This document shows positions 8,399 through 16,185 of a stretch of DNA of 38,478 nucleotides, in pieces. Made by a program: the position numbers and the translations under genes. The DNA is from DATBFX01 sp036558305 (lineage in GTDB: Bacteria > Chloroflexota > Chloroflexia > Thermomicrobiales > UBA6265), in contig DATBFX010000017.1 in the NCBI GenBank assembly GCA_036558305.1, positions 1 through 38,478 of the forward strand, in the 5' to 3' direction. The notes under the pieces are model-generated. The model saw only the letters and a program-made list of their open reading frames with translations. It made no database searches and was not told where the DNA came from. The stretch's first letter is position 1. Each line of letters begins with the position of its first letter.

Positions 8399-8430
8399 GT
8401 ACCACCTAGGGTAACCCTAGGTGGTACAAT
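8399..8430 (+). promoter_or_regulatory. Operator palindrome overlapping extended -10 of the toxin-antitoxin pair
   Basis: Perfect inverted repeat with 14-base arms (GTACCACCTAGGGT and its complement, 8399-8412 and 8414-8427) around one central base. Its right end overlaps TGGTACAAT (8422-8430), an extended -10 (TGnTACAAT), and no recognisable -35 is present at the right spacing. Transcription would begin at or next to the ATG at 8437, and there is no ribosome binding site, so the mRNA may be leaderless. Occupancy by the RHH antitoxin would block polymerase, which is normal autoregulation for this class. Confidence 0.75.
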
Positions 8431-8436
8431 GCGTCC

Positions 8437-8664
8437 ATGAAGAAAACGACCCTGTACCTTCCAAGCGACCTGTCAGCGGCGTACTCGGCGCTGTCCCGGC
8501 GACAACGCCGATCGCAAGCTGAGGTTATGCGCGATGCGTTGCGCGAATACGCGGAGCGACAGGAGCTCCCGCTGCCGGATTGGGTCGGCATGGTCGAGAC
8601 CGACGGCGAGGTGAACTCGACCAACGCCAAGGATTGGCTGCGCGAGCACTGGCGACCCGAGTGA
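8437..8664 (+). CDS. Ribbon-helix-helix antitoxin (VapB-like)
   Basis: 75-residue protein with an N-terminal ribbon-helix-helix DNA-binding fold: strand KKTTLYLPSDL, then helices covering SAAYSALSRRQRRSQAEVMRDALREYAERQ. The acidic C-terminal tail (VGMVETDGEVNSTNAKDWLREHW) is the part that would wrap the toxin. It binds the operator palindrome directly upstream by inference, and its stop codon overlaps the start of the PIN toxin gene (GTGA), the usual antitoxin-first order. The ATG is only 6 bases after the -10 hexamer. Confidence 0.88.
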   Translation: MKKTTLYLPSDLSAAYSALSRRQRRSQAEVMRDALREYAERQELPLPDWVGMVETDGEVNSTNAKDWLREHWRPE

Positions 8665-9059
8665 TCGTCCTCGACACCTCGGGGGTCGTCGCACTGCTCG
8701 ATCGCGCGGACGCAAATCACGCCGGTGCGCTCGGCGCCGTGCGGCGCGAACGCCAACCGCTCCTCGTTCCGACCGCAATCATGGCAGAAATCGCCTTCGT
8801 GCTTCAGGTGCGGGCCGGGGACCGCGCCGTGCTCGCGTTCCTCGACTCGATCGTCGGCGGAACGACCCACTGGTCGTGTGGCGAAGACGACCTCCCACGG
8901 GTCCGCAGCCTCATGGTGCGCTACGCCGATTTGCCACTCGGGTACGCCGATGCCACGGTCGTCGCCTGCGCCGAACGCAGCGGCGGCAAGGTGCTGACCT
9001 TCGACCTCAGGCACTTCGGCGTGGTCTCACGTGAGGCCCGGATCACCATCGTGCCGTGA
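8661..9059 (+). CDS. PIN domain ribonuclease toxin (VapC-like)
   Basis: 132-residue PIN domain protein. The acidic metal-binding residues are all visible: Asp5 (MIVLDTSG), Glu43 (MAEIAFVL), Asp97 (YADATVVA) and Asp115 (TFDLRHF). By family knowledge it cleaves RNA, often tRNA or rRNA, when released from its antitoxin. The GTG at 8661 overlaps the antitoxin stop by four bases, giving translational coupling. No residue essential to the family is missing, so it is probably active. Confidence 0.9.
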   Translation: MIVLDTSGVVALLDRADANHAGALGAVRRERQPLLVPTAIMAEIAFVLQVRAGDRAVLAFLDSIVGGTTHWSCGEDDLPRVRSLMVRYADLPLGYADATVVACAERSGGKVLTFDLRHFGVVSREARITIVP

Positions 9060-9162
9060 CCGCTGCCGTGGGTTCGCCAGCGGGTCTCAACGATCGCGGT
9101 TCCCCGGCATAGACAAACACGCGGCTGGCACGCGCCGCGACTCTGCGCCTATCCTTGTCGCC

Positions 9163-10548
9163 ATGGCGATCCGCTCGCGCGGCGACGTCCGCGCCGCCTC
9201 CCAGGACACCATCCCGATTCGGAGTTCCCGCGCGACCACGGCGGGTCGCGGGGCGATGGACCGACCGTTGGTGATGTCCGCCTTCGGCTTTCCCCTCTTC
9301 GTCGGTGCGGTTCACCTGATCGTCGTCCAACTCGCCGCCAGCCTTGCCTACCGCTTCGGCACCGCAACCGGCCCTTCCGGTCCGCAGAACTACGTCCCGA
9401 AAGCACTCCACGGTCTGTCCGACACCATCGTCGGGCCGATGCGCCTCTGGGACGGTCTCTGGTACACGATGATCGCCGAGCAGGGATACGGCAAATGGGT
9501 CTCCGCCACCGGACTGCCCACGCCGTGGACGGCGAAGGCCGCCTTCTGGCCGCTCTTCCCCTGGTCGATGCGCATCGCCAGCGACGTGCTCGGCATCTCG
9601 CCCGAAGTCGCCGGTTACCTCATCGTCAATCTCTGCTTCTTCGTCGCCCTGGTCTTGCTCTATCGCCTCGTCGCCCTTGACTTTGACGAGCGGATCGCGC
9701 GGCGGACGGTCTGGGCGATCGCCCTGTTCCCGACGTCGCTCTTCTTCTCGGCCGTCTACACCGAGTCGCCGTTCCTGATGCTCTCGGTCGGCGCCCTCCT
9801 GGCCGCCCGCCTTCGCTCCTGGTGGATCGCCGGCATCCTCGGCGCACTGGCAGCGCTGACGCGGTCGTACGGTGTCTTTCTCGTTCTGCCGTTCGCCTTG
9901 CTCTTCATCCAGCAATACGGCATCTACCTGCGCAGTCTGTTCCCGAAGGGTATCGCCGTCGCCATGCCCGCCCTCGGTCCGATCATTTTCGGCTGGCACC
10001 TGAATCGCGTCCAGGACAGTTGGCGGGCGTTCATCGACGTCCAGAACCAGTGGTGGCGAACCAAGGCCACGCCGTGGGAAACGATGCGCTGCGGCATCCG
10101 CGGCTGCACCCTCGACCTCACCCTGAACGGCAGGACGGAGGCGCACCCCGTCCAGGGGGCCGAATGGGGATGGTTGCACCAACTCGTGAACCATCCGAGC
10201 TGGTCACTGGTTGCCAGCGAGCAATGGCGGAAGACCATGGCCAACGCCGACACGTTGGAGTTGGTCTGTACCCTACTCTTCCTCGGTTTGGCGGTCATCG
10301 GTCTCTGGAAACTGCCGCTCTATCAGAGCGCATTCCTCATCCCCGGTCTGGTCATTCCACTCTTGAGCCCGTCGATCGTCCATCCGCTGATGAGCATGCC
10401 TCGCTTCGGTCTCACCCTCTTCCCGATCTTCGTCGTCATCGCGCTGCTTGTGCGGTCGCGGAGGGTCGCGATCCCCGCCGCCGTCCTCTCGACGGCACTA
10501 CTCGTGCTCCTGACGATCCAGTTCGCCAGTTGGTACTGGGTTTCGTAG
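9163..10548 (+). CDS. PIG-V-like mannosyltransferase, integral membrane
   Basis: 461-residue multi-spanning protein of the PIG-V/mannosyltransferase type (GT-C fold). The luminal/outer-face motif LWDGLWYTMIAEQGY (about 100-114 of this model) matches the (R)WDxxWY...GY signature, followed by FWPLFPWSMR and the TESPFLMLS segment. About ten hydrophobic segments run to the C-terminus. It would use a lipid-linked sugar to glycosylate lipid or protein on the outer membrane face. The start is uncertain: ATG 9163 is placed 7 bases after a TATCCT (9150-9155), compatible with a leaderless message, but an ATG at 9256 also fits and starts closer to the first helix. No partner glycosylation genes are adjacent. 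Confidence 0.8.
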   Translation: MAIRSRGDVRAASQDTIPIRSSRATTAGRGAMDRPLVMSAFGFPLFVGAVHLIVVQLAASLAYRFGTATGPSGPQNYVPKALHGLSDTIVGPMRLWDGLWYTMIAEQGYGKWVSATGLPTPWTAKAAFWPLFPWSMRIASDVLGISPEVAGYLIVNLCFFVALVLLYRLVALDFDERIARRTVWAIALFPTSLFFSAVYTESPFLMLSVGALLAARLRSWWIAGILGALAALTRSYGVFLVLPFALLFIQQYGIYLRSLFPKGIAVAMPALGPIIFGWHLNRVQDSWRAFIDVQNQWWRTKATPWETMRCGIRGCTLDLTLNGRTEAHPVQGAEWGWLHQLVNHPSWSLVASEQWRKTMANADTLELVCTLLFLGLAVIGLWKLPLYQSAFLIPGLVIPLLSPSIVHPLMSMPRFGLTLFPIFVVIALLVRSRRVAIPAAVLSTALLVLLTIQFASWYWVS

Positions 10549-10623
10549 CCCGCCGCGGTGCGCGTGTGCCGCCCAGATCGGCCGTGCCGACACGGGTCGC
10601 CTTGGTCCTCGCCGCACGAACCG

Positions 10624-10712
10624 GAGAGGGGTCCTTCGCTGGCGCTCAGGATGTTCGGGTAGAGCACACCCCTCCCATCGAACATCCTGAGCGCCAGCGA
10701 AGGACCCCTCTC
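10624..10712. repeat. Perfect 34-bp inverted repeat between convergent genes
   Basis: Arms 10624-10657 and 10679-10712 are perfectly complementary over 34 bases around a 21-base loop; the left arm begins GAGAGGGGTCCTTCGCTGGC. It lies between the mannosyltransferase (plus) and the small membrane protein gene (minus, stop at 10718-10720), and can act as a bidirectional terminator. Its sequence is unrelated to the GTAGGGGCGG element. No transposase is nearby; it could be a small non-autonomous element. Confidence 0.9.
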
Positions 10713-10717
10713 GTGAC

Positions 10718-10978
10718 TCAACTCGTTCGATGCCGTGCCCTCATCCAGAGCACCGCGCCGGCAACAAAGCCACCGCCGACGCCGATCCAAAGCGCCGCCA
10801 TCGACCACCCGTCGCCGGCTCCCGTGAGCACGATCGACGCGAACAGACCGACCACGACGCCGGTCGTCAGCGCCAGGCGCGATTGCAGCGGCACGCGGGA
10901 AAGTGGACCGGCAAACAGACCGTCCTCTCGTCGTCCCTCCGCTAGGCGCGTTTCCGCACCGTGCCGGTCAGGAGGCAA
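10718..10978 (-). CDS. Small membrane protein of unknown function
   Basis: 86 residues in the longest model. The C-terminal half has two hydrophobic segments, LALTTGVVVGLFASIVLTGA and MAALWIGVGGGFVAGAVLW, ending in a basic tail RARHRTS, consistent with a two-helix inner-membrane protein. A TTG start at 10978 overlaps the aminotransferase stop by 11 bases and has AGGGAG 9 bases upstream; a GTG at 10894 is the alternative and leaves 58 residues. The N-terminal part before the helices is low-information and could be non-coding. No family recognised. Confidence 0.5.
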   Translation of the reverse strand: MPPDRHGAETRLAEGRREDGLFAGPLSRVPLQSRLALTTGVVVGLFASIVLTGAGDGWSMAALWIGVGGGFVAGAVLWMRARHRTS

Positions 10979-12179
10979 GAGCGAAGACTCCCTTTTCCTC
11001 CCCCACGGCGCGATAAACCTCGGCGAACAGCGGCAGCGCCCGCTCGACCATCCCGTCGTTGGCCGTCAACGAGATCCGGAACCAACCGGGCATTTCAAAG
11101 ACCGTGCCGGGAAGCACGAAGACTCGGCGCTCCCCCAGCCGCTCGGCGAACGCGAGATCGTCCGGCTCTGGCGACCGCGCCAGGACGTAGAACGCCCCCT
11201 CCGGCTCGACGACCTCGTAGCCGCTCGCACGCAACCCCGCGACCACCCGATCCCGTCGTGCCTGGAGTCGACCGACGTCGATCGATAGCCCTTCGAGGTC
11301 GCCGAGCGCATGTTGCAGCAGGGCGTTCGGGAAGGCATACCCGTGCATCAACTGCGCCGCGAACAAAGCATCGCGTACCGCTTCACGCCCCGGCATCGAG
11401 GGCGGAATCGCGACGTAGCCGATGCGTTGCCCCGGTGTCAGCAGCGTCTTCCCGTAGGTGTAGATGAGGAATGAAAACGGGTAGAAGGCGGTCGGGCTCG
11501 GACAGTCCCGACCGTCGAAGACGATCCGGCAATACGCCTCGTCGGACACCAGGTAGATGGGGCGCCCGTTGCGCGCCGAGGCCTCGGTCAAGACGGCGGC
11601 GAGCGCCCGGAGTTGGTCGGCCGGGTAAATGCGGCCGGTCGGGTTGTTCGGCGAGTTGACGATAATCGCCCGCGTCCAGGGCGTGATCGCCGCCGCGATC
11701 GCGTCGAGGTCGAGATCGAAACCCTCGGGCCGAATCGGCACCCGCACCGGCACCGCCCCGACTGCCCGCACGACCGTCTCGTAGAAGAACCAGGGTGGGA
11801 CGCTGAAGATCACCTCGTCTCCCGGGTCGATGACCGCCCGCAGCGCGACCCCCAATCCCGCGAACGCCCCATTCGTCATCGCCACGTCGGCCGGTTCGTA
11901 GGCGATCCCGGTCCGCGCTCGCAGCGACCTCGCGACGATCTCCTGCGCCGCCGGTTCACTGAATTTGTAGGCGAACCAGTCCTTGTCCTGCGGATCGCTC
12001 CAACGCCGCAGCGCGTCCGCGAACCCCGGCACCAGCGGGTCGTGCGGATTGCCGAATACGAAGTCGCACGCCTCCGGTTCGGATCGATACCGCGCCCACG
12101 CCGACTCTGAGAAGAAGGAGTAGAGGGGTCCAAGGGCCTCGCGCTGCTCGACAACCAGGCGAGAAACAAACGCATCCAT
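10968..12179 (-). CDS. PLP-dependent aminotransferase, class I/II
   Basis: 403 residues, fold-type I aminotransferase close to the aspartate/tyrosine/alanine group. Visible: SPNNPTGR (176-183), SDEAYCRI with Asp213 for the cofactor ring nitrogen, the Schiff-base Lys244 in TYGKTLLTPGQRIGY, and a conserved Arg near the C-terminus (WFRISL) that binds the substrate carboxylate. Cytoplasmic, transferring amino groups from an amino acid to a 2-oxo acid; substrate not assignable. The ATG at 12179 is chosen because AGGAGGT-like GGAGGT ends 7-8 bases upstream; a start at 12203 is inferior. A terminator-like hairpin separates it from the beta-lactamase-like gene. Confidence 0.93.
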   Translation of the reverse strand: MDAFVSRLVVEQREALGPLYSFFSESAWARYRSEPEACDFVFGNPHDPLVPGFADALRRWSDPQDKDWFAYKFSEPAAQEIVARSLRARTGIAYEPADVAMTNGAFAGLGVALRAVIDPGDEVIFSVPPWFFYETVVRAVGAVPVRVPIRPEGFDLDLDAIAAAITPWTRAIIVNSPNNPTGRIYPADQLRALAAVLTEASARNGRPIYLVSDEAYCRIVFDGRDCPSPTAFYPFSFLIYTYGKTLLTPGQRIGYVAIPPSMPGREAVRDALFAAQLMHGYAFPNALLQHALGDLEGLSIDVGRLQARRDRVVAGLRASGYEVVEPEGAFYVLARSPEPDDLAFAERLGERRVFVLPGTVFEMPGWFRISLTANDGMVERALPLFAEVYRAVGEEKGVFALAS

Positions 12180-12204
12180 ACCAGGTACCTCCATTAAATC
12201 CAAA

Positions 12205-12224
12205 CGCGCCGCTCGATCGGCGCG
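12205..12224 (-). terminator. Intrinsic terminator-like hairpin
   Basis: CGCGCCG (12205-12211) and CGGCGCG (12218-12224) form a perfect 7-bp stem with a 6-base loop. Read on the minus strand it is followed by TTTGGATTT, a broken T tract. It lies 31 bases after the beta-lactamase-like gene and just before the aminotransferase ribosome binding site, so it may end the upstream transcript or attenuate the aminotransferase. Confidence 0.5.
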
Positions 12225-12255
12225 ACGCCAGTCTGGACGGCAACCCTCACCCGCG

Positions 12256-13059
12256 TCAAGTGTTCGCCGGCAAAAGCATTCCGGCCGCGATCATCGCACT
12301 TCGCGCGATCTCTGCTATGGCGTGTTCGGCGTCTTCTTCGCTCGGCAAGTCTTCGCAGAACGCCGACACCACAAGCGAGCCGCGCGGAGACAGCACGAAG
12401 CCGACGTCGTTCGTGACGCCCGGCAACGTTCCCGATTTCGAACCCCAGCGGACGCCCTCGGGCGCATACCGCGTGACCCGTCTGGTCCCATCTTGCCGCT
12501 CCAGCATCGTCACCATCCGCTCGCAACCCGCCGGTGAGGCCGCCGTGCCCCCGACAACCGCCGCCAGCGCCTTCGCGTAGTCGAGCGGCGTCGCCCAGTT
12601 CTCTCCTTCGTGTTGCTCTGGCCGCCTCCCGAGCATCCGCCGTCCAAGTTCCCACTCGGTCATCCCAAGCGACCGCATCGTCGCCTGCGCGCGATCCATC
12701 CCGACGAGGTCGAGCAAGACATTCGTCGCCGTGTTGTCGCTGATCGCGATCATCAAGGTGCAGAGGTCATCGAGCGTCAAGTCGACCCCGGTGTGGAGAT
12801 ACTGCAACACGCCGCTCCCCGGTGTTCGATCCTCGTCGCGCAATCGACGACGATCGTCGAGCCGCAACATCCCGGCGTCGACCTGCCGGAACAGCTCGAC
12901 CATGATCGGGATCTTGACCGTGCTGGCGGCGCGGAAGCGGCGGTGACCGTACCGCTCGCAGACGATCGCTCCGTACCAGGCGACCGCGAGCCCGACGATG
13001 CCCCCGGCTCGTTCCGCCTCTCGGGCCGTCTTATCGACGTCCGTCCAATCGAACGTCAT
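12256..13059 (-). CDS. Class A beta-lactamase-like serine hydrolase without signal peptide
   Basis: 267 residues with the serine beta-lactamase/transpeptidase-fold motifs in order: S46-TVK-49 (SxxK nucleophile), S107-D-N109, and K208-SGT. In the omega-loop region Glu135 (EWELG) sits where class A enzymes have Glu166, but the Asn170 position is Gly139. There is no signal peptide or lipobox: the N-terminus is MTFDWTDVDKTAREAERAGG. This is unusual because class A beta-lactamases act outside the cytoplasmic membrane. Relatives are annotated simply as serine hydrolase; it may be an esterase, amidase or a beta-lactamase with weak deacylation. Its ATG follows the stop of the Uma2 gene by two bases, so the two genes are coupled. 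Confidence 0.88.
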   Translation of the reverse strand: MTFDWTDVDKTAREAERAGGIVGLAVAWYGAIVCERYGHRRFRAASTVKIPIMVELFRQVDAGMLRLDDRRRLRDEDRTPGSGVLQYLHTGVDLTLDDLCTLMIAISDNTATNVLLDLVGMDRAQATMRSLGMTEWELGRRMLGRRPEQHEGENWATPLDYAKALAAVVGGTAASPAGCERMVTMLERQDGTRRVTRYAPEGVRWGSKSGTLPGVTNDVGFVLSPRGSLVVSAFCEDLPSEEDAEHAIAEIARSAMIAAGMLLPANT

Positions 13060-13061
13060 CC

Positions 13062-13619
13062 TCAGAAGACTTTGGCGAAAAACTCGGCGAGGTCGATTTC
13101 CAATCCATCCAGCACGTCGGACCGAACGCGCCCATCGCGAACCGGCAACGGCACGTGACGCCCGTCTTGCAGCGAGAGGATGACGATCGTTCGCGCATCG
13201 GTGTCGATCTGCCAGTACTCGCGCACCCCCGCCGTCTCGTAGAGCGCCGCCTTTTGGACAAGGTCGTAGCGGCGCGTCGACTTCGACAGGATCTCCATGA
13301 CCAGATCCGGTACGCCGTCGATGTAGTGCGGCGTGATGATGTGCCGCCGCGCTTCCGACACGAACGTCAAATCGGGCGCGACGACGTTGTGAAGATCGAA
13401 CCGAACATCGACCGGCGATCCGTAGAACACGCCCAGTTTGCGCTCGTAGACGTGCGGCGCGACGATGACCGCGAGCCAGGTCGCGGCGAGTTGGTGCGGA
13501 CCGCCCGGCGATGCCGCCACGACTAACTCCCCTTGCATAATCTCGTAGCGATGGCCGCTCTCCGGCGTCGCTTCGAGATCCTCCCACGTCAACGGCCGTG
13601 GTACCGCCGCGACAGCCAT
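13062..13619 (-). CDS. Uma2 family (DUF820) nuclease-like protein
   Basis: 185 residues. The Uma2 layout is complete: TWEDLEATPESGHRYEIMQGELV near the start (Glu31), VAPDLTFV with Asp83, VMEILSKST with Glu109, YDLVQK with Lys123, and GVREYWQID near 131-139. The family has a PD-(D/E)XK nuclease fold, and these acidic and lysine residues are the candidate active site. Biological role in most species is unknown; many copies per genome occur in cyanobacteria and Chloroflexota. It is cytoplasmic and directly upstream of, and coupled to, the serine hydrolase gene. Confidence 0.93.
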   Translation of the reverse strand: MAVAAVPRPLTWEDLEATPESGHRYEIMQGELVVAASPGGPHQLAATWLAVIVAPHVYERKLGVFYGSPVDVRFDLHNVVAPDLTFVSEARRHIITPHYIDGVPDLVMEILSKSTRRYDLVQKAALYETAGVREYWQIDTDARTIVILSLQDGRHVPLPVRDGRVRSDVLDGLEIDLAEFFAKVF

Positions 13620-13646
13620 GGCTCACTCCCTAGACGGACCCCAATC

Positions 13647-15242
13647 CTAACTGCTCACCCGGTAATTCGGCGCCTCTTTCGTCACGATCACGTCGTGCGG
13701 GTGGCTCTCTCGCAGACCCGCGGCGGTGATCCGCACGAACTGCGCGTCCCGTTTCAGCGAGGCGATGTCCGGCGCCCCCACGTAGCCCATCGCCGAGCGC
13801 AAACCGCCGACGAGTTGGTAAATCAGATTCGAAAGCGGTCCCTTGTAGGCAACCCGCCCTTCGATCCCTTCGGGCACCAGCTTCTGGATGTTGCCGACGC
13901 CCTCCTGGAAGTAGCGGTCCTTCGAATACGACCGCGCCTTCATCGCCCCGATCGATCCCATCCCCCGGTATTCCTTGAACCGCTCGCCCTGGTAGAGCAC
14001 CACCTCGCCCGGACTCTCGTCAACCCCGGCCAACAGACTGCCGAGCATCACCGCGTCCGCCCCCGCCGCGATCGCCTTCGCGATGTCGCCCGAGTACTGA
14101 ATTCCGCCATCCCCGATCACCGGAATCCCGTGCCGCGCCGCCGCCCTCGCGCATTCGTAGATGGCCGTCACCTGCGGTACACCGGTTCCGGCGACGACCC
14201 GCGTCGTGCAGATCGACCCCGGCCCGACACCGCACTTCACCGCGTCGGCACCGGCCTCGATCAGCGCCTCGGTTGCCGCGGCGGTCGCCACGTTGCCCGC
14301 TATGATCGGCACGTTCAGTCGCTTCTTCAGCGTCCGCACCATCTGGAGCACCGCCGTCGAGTGCCCGTGGGCGGTGTCGACGACCAGGAGATCGACCTCC
14401 TCCGCCGCCAGCGCTTCGGCGCGCTCGATCGCATCGGCGCCGACGCCGACTGCGGCGGCCACGCGCAACCGCCCCTGACCGTCCTTCGTCGCGTGGGGAA
14501 ACTGGATCTTTTTCTGGATGTCCTTGACGGTGATCAAGCCCGTCAGGTACCCGCGCTCGTCGACCACCGGCAGTTTCTCGACTTTATGTCGATGCAGGAT
14601 TGCCCCGGCTTCGTCGAGGGTCGTCCCGGTCGGCGCCGTGATCAGGTTCTCTTTGGTCATGACCGCACCGATCTCCTGGTCGATGTCGTCGATGAAGCGG
14701 AGATCGCGATTGGTCAGGATACCGACGAGTTTGCCGCCGTTCTCGGTGATCGGCACCCCGGAGATGTGGTACCGCTCCATCACCGAGAGCGCTTCCCGGA
14801 CCGGCGCATCCGGCGGCAGCGTCACCGGTTCGACGATCATCCCCGATTCGGACCGTTTCACCTTGTCGACCTCGGCCACCTGGTCCTCGATCGACAGGTT
14901 GCGGTGGATGACCCCGATCCCCCCCTCGCGCGCCAACCCGATCGCCAGTCTCCCTTCGGTCACCGTGTCCATCGCCGCCGACATGATCGGCACGTTGAGG
15001 GTGATGTCGCGCGTGATCCGCGTCCGCGTGCTGACCTCGTTTGGCACCACGTCCGAGACCGCCGGCAGCAGCAGGACGTCGTCGAAGGTCAGACCGAGCC
15101 CGGTGAATTTGTCGGCGCGCATCCCCCCGTCGGCGCCGTTGGCGATCAGTTCGTGCTTCAGGTCGATCCGGTCGCGGTCGTCGCCGTTGGCCGGGAATTT
15201 CGTGTCGATCGTCGTCCTGCGGGTTCCCTGCGCGACACCCAT
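13647..15242 (-). CDS. guaB: Inosine-5'-monophosphate dehydrogenase
   Basis: 531 residues; converts IMP to XMP with NAD+, the committed step of GMP synthesis, in the cytoplasm as a tetramer. The catalytic loop GPGSICTTRVVAGTG places the nucleophile at Cys345; the mobile flap has Arg443-Tyr444 (KDRYFQ). Two CBS domains are inserted at about 135-245 (YHISGVPITENGGKLVGILTNRD and LPVVDERGYLTGLITVKD are recognisable). The ATG at 15242 is supported by AAGGAG 9 bases upstream, which gives an N-terminal extension of about 40 residues compared with usual IMPDHs; an internal Met41 would give the usual length but lacks a clear site. The gene lies downstream of parA across a repeat spacer. Confidence 0.97.
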   Translation of the reverse strand: MGVAQGTRRTTIDTKFPANGDDRDRIDLKHELIANGADGGMRADKFTGLGLTFDDVLLLPAVSDVVPNEVSTRTRITRDITLNVPIMSAAMDTVTEGRLAIGLAREGGIGVIHRNLSIEDQVAEVDKVKRSESGMIVEPVTLPPDAPVREALSVMERYHISGVPITENGGKLVGILTNRDLRFIDDIDQEIGAVMTKENLITAPTGTTLDEAGAILHRHKVEKLPVVDERGYLTGLITVKDIQKKIQFPHATKDGQGRLRVAAAVGVGADAIERAEALAAEEVDLLVVDTAHGHSTAVLQMVRTLKKRLNVPIIAGNVATAAATEALIEAGADAVKCGVGPGSICTTRVVAGTGVPQVTAIYECARAAARHGIPVIGDGGIQYSGDIAKAIAAGADAVMLGSLLAGVDESPGEVVLYQGERFKEYRGMGSIGAMKARSYSKDRYFQEGVGNIQKLVPEGIEGRVAYKGPLSNLIYQLVGGLRSAMGYVGAPDIASLKRDAQFVRITAAGLRESHPHDVIVTKEAPNYRVSS

Positions 15243-15262
15243 CGGTCGGAGCTCCTTACGAA

Positions 15263-15351
15263 GTCGTCAGTCGTCAGGACGAGGTCGCAGGTCCCAGGTC
15301 TCAAGTCGCCAGGGCCGCCGTCTTGAGACCCGCGACCTGAGACCTGAGACC
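15263..15351. repeat. Inverted repeat with 7-base tandem arms between parA and guaB
   Basis: Left arm 15283-15305 contains three imperfect copies of GGTCTCA plus AG. Right arm 15322-15351 is the complement, with four copies of the unit read on the minus strand. A second tandem pair, GTCGTCA twice, is at 15263-15276. The minus-strand parA gene reads through the right arm and loop and ends at a TGA formed by the first unit of the other arm (15301-15303). Confidence 0.85.
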
Positions 15352-16155
15352 GCTTGCCGCATCGACACCGCCGCCCGGTGTCAGACGCAGGCGGCCGAGC
15401 AACTCCTCGACGACACCCCGATAGGCCTGGGCGCCGCGCGAGTCGGCATCGTATTCGGCGATCGCCTGGCCGTAGCTCGGCGCCTCGGCCAGACGGATCG
15501 AACGGGGCACGATCGTGCCGAAAATGCGATGCGGGAAGTAGCGCCGCACCTCTTCGACGACGTGGGCGGAAAGTCGTGTCCGCGCGTCGTACATCGTCAT
15601 CAGGACGCCGAGCACGTCGAGCGGCGGGTTGAGTTGCCGTTTCACCAGATCGATCGTGCTGATCAGTTGGCCGAGCCCTTCGAGGGCGAGGAACTCGCAT
15701 TGGATCGGGACGATCACGTACCGCGCCGCCGTCAGCGCGTTGACCGTCAGCAACCCGAGCGACGGCGGGCAATCGACGACGACGAGGTCGTAACGGTGCG
15801 CCGCCTCGGCCAGCGCCTTCGCCAGCCGCCGTTCCCGCTCGGCCAGCTCGACCAGCTCGACTTCCGCCCCGGCCAGCGTCGGCGTCGACGGCAGGAGATC
15901 GAGATTCGGTCTGGCCGCCGGGACCACCGCCCGCGTGATCGGTCGTTCGTCGACGAGGACGTCGTAGGTGGTCGCCTGGAGCGCCTGCTTATCGACCCCC
16001 AAGGAGGAGGTCGCGTTGCCCTGGGGGTCGATGTCGACGAGGAGAACGCGAAACCCCTGCTGAGCGAGGAGTACGGCGGTATTGATCGCGGTCGTGGTCT
16101 TGCCGACGCCACCCTTCTGGTTGGCAAGGGCGATCGTGGTGGCGCTCGCCGGCAT
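15301..16155 (-). CDS. parA: ParA/Soj family partitioning ATPase
   Basis: 284 residues. Deviant Walker A motif with signature lysine is at 14-21 (KGGVGKTT), the A' motif VLLVDIDPQGNAT follows, and Walker B is YDLVVVDCPPSLG. It binds DNA and drives chromosome or cargo positioning as an ATP-dependent dimer; a ParB partner is not in the window. The start is uncertain: ATG 16155 gives a family-typical N-terminus (MPASATTIALANQ), while a TTG at 16185 adds ten residues; neither has a clear ribosome binding site. The last 17 residues (SGLRSQVAGLKTAALAT) are encoded by the repeat element and are not expected to be conserved. Confidence 0.92.
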   Translation of the reverse strand: MPASATTIALANQKGGVGKTTTAINTAVLLAQQGFRVLLVDIDPQGNATSSLGVDKQALQATTYDVLVDERPITRAVVPAARPNLDLLPSTPTLAGAEVELVELAERERRLAKALAEAAHRYDLVVVDCPPSLGLLTVNALTAARYVIVPIQCEFLALEGLGQLISTIDLVKRQLNPPLDVLGVLMTMYDARTRLSAHVVEEVRRYFPHRIFGTIVPRSIRLAEAPSYGQAIAEYDADSRGAQAYRGVVEELLGRLRLTPGGGVDAASGLRSQVAGLKTAALAT

Positions 16156-16185
16156 CCGCGTTCTGGTTGGTGAGGTCGACTTCAA

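Noticed and set aside
10624..10712. Terminal inverted repeats of an insertion sequence
   Set aside because: No transposase lies between or near the arms, the loop is 21 bases, and no direct target duplications are visible; I treat it as a terminator-like hairpin.
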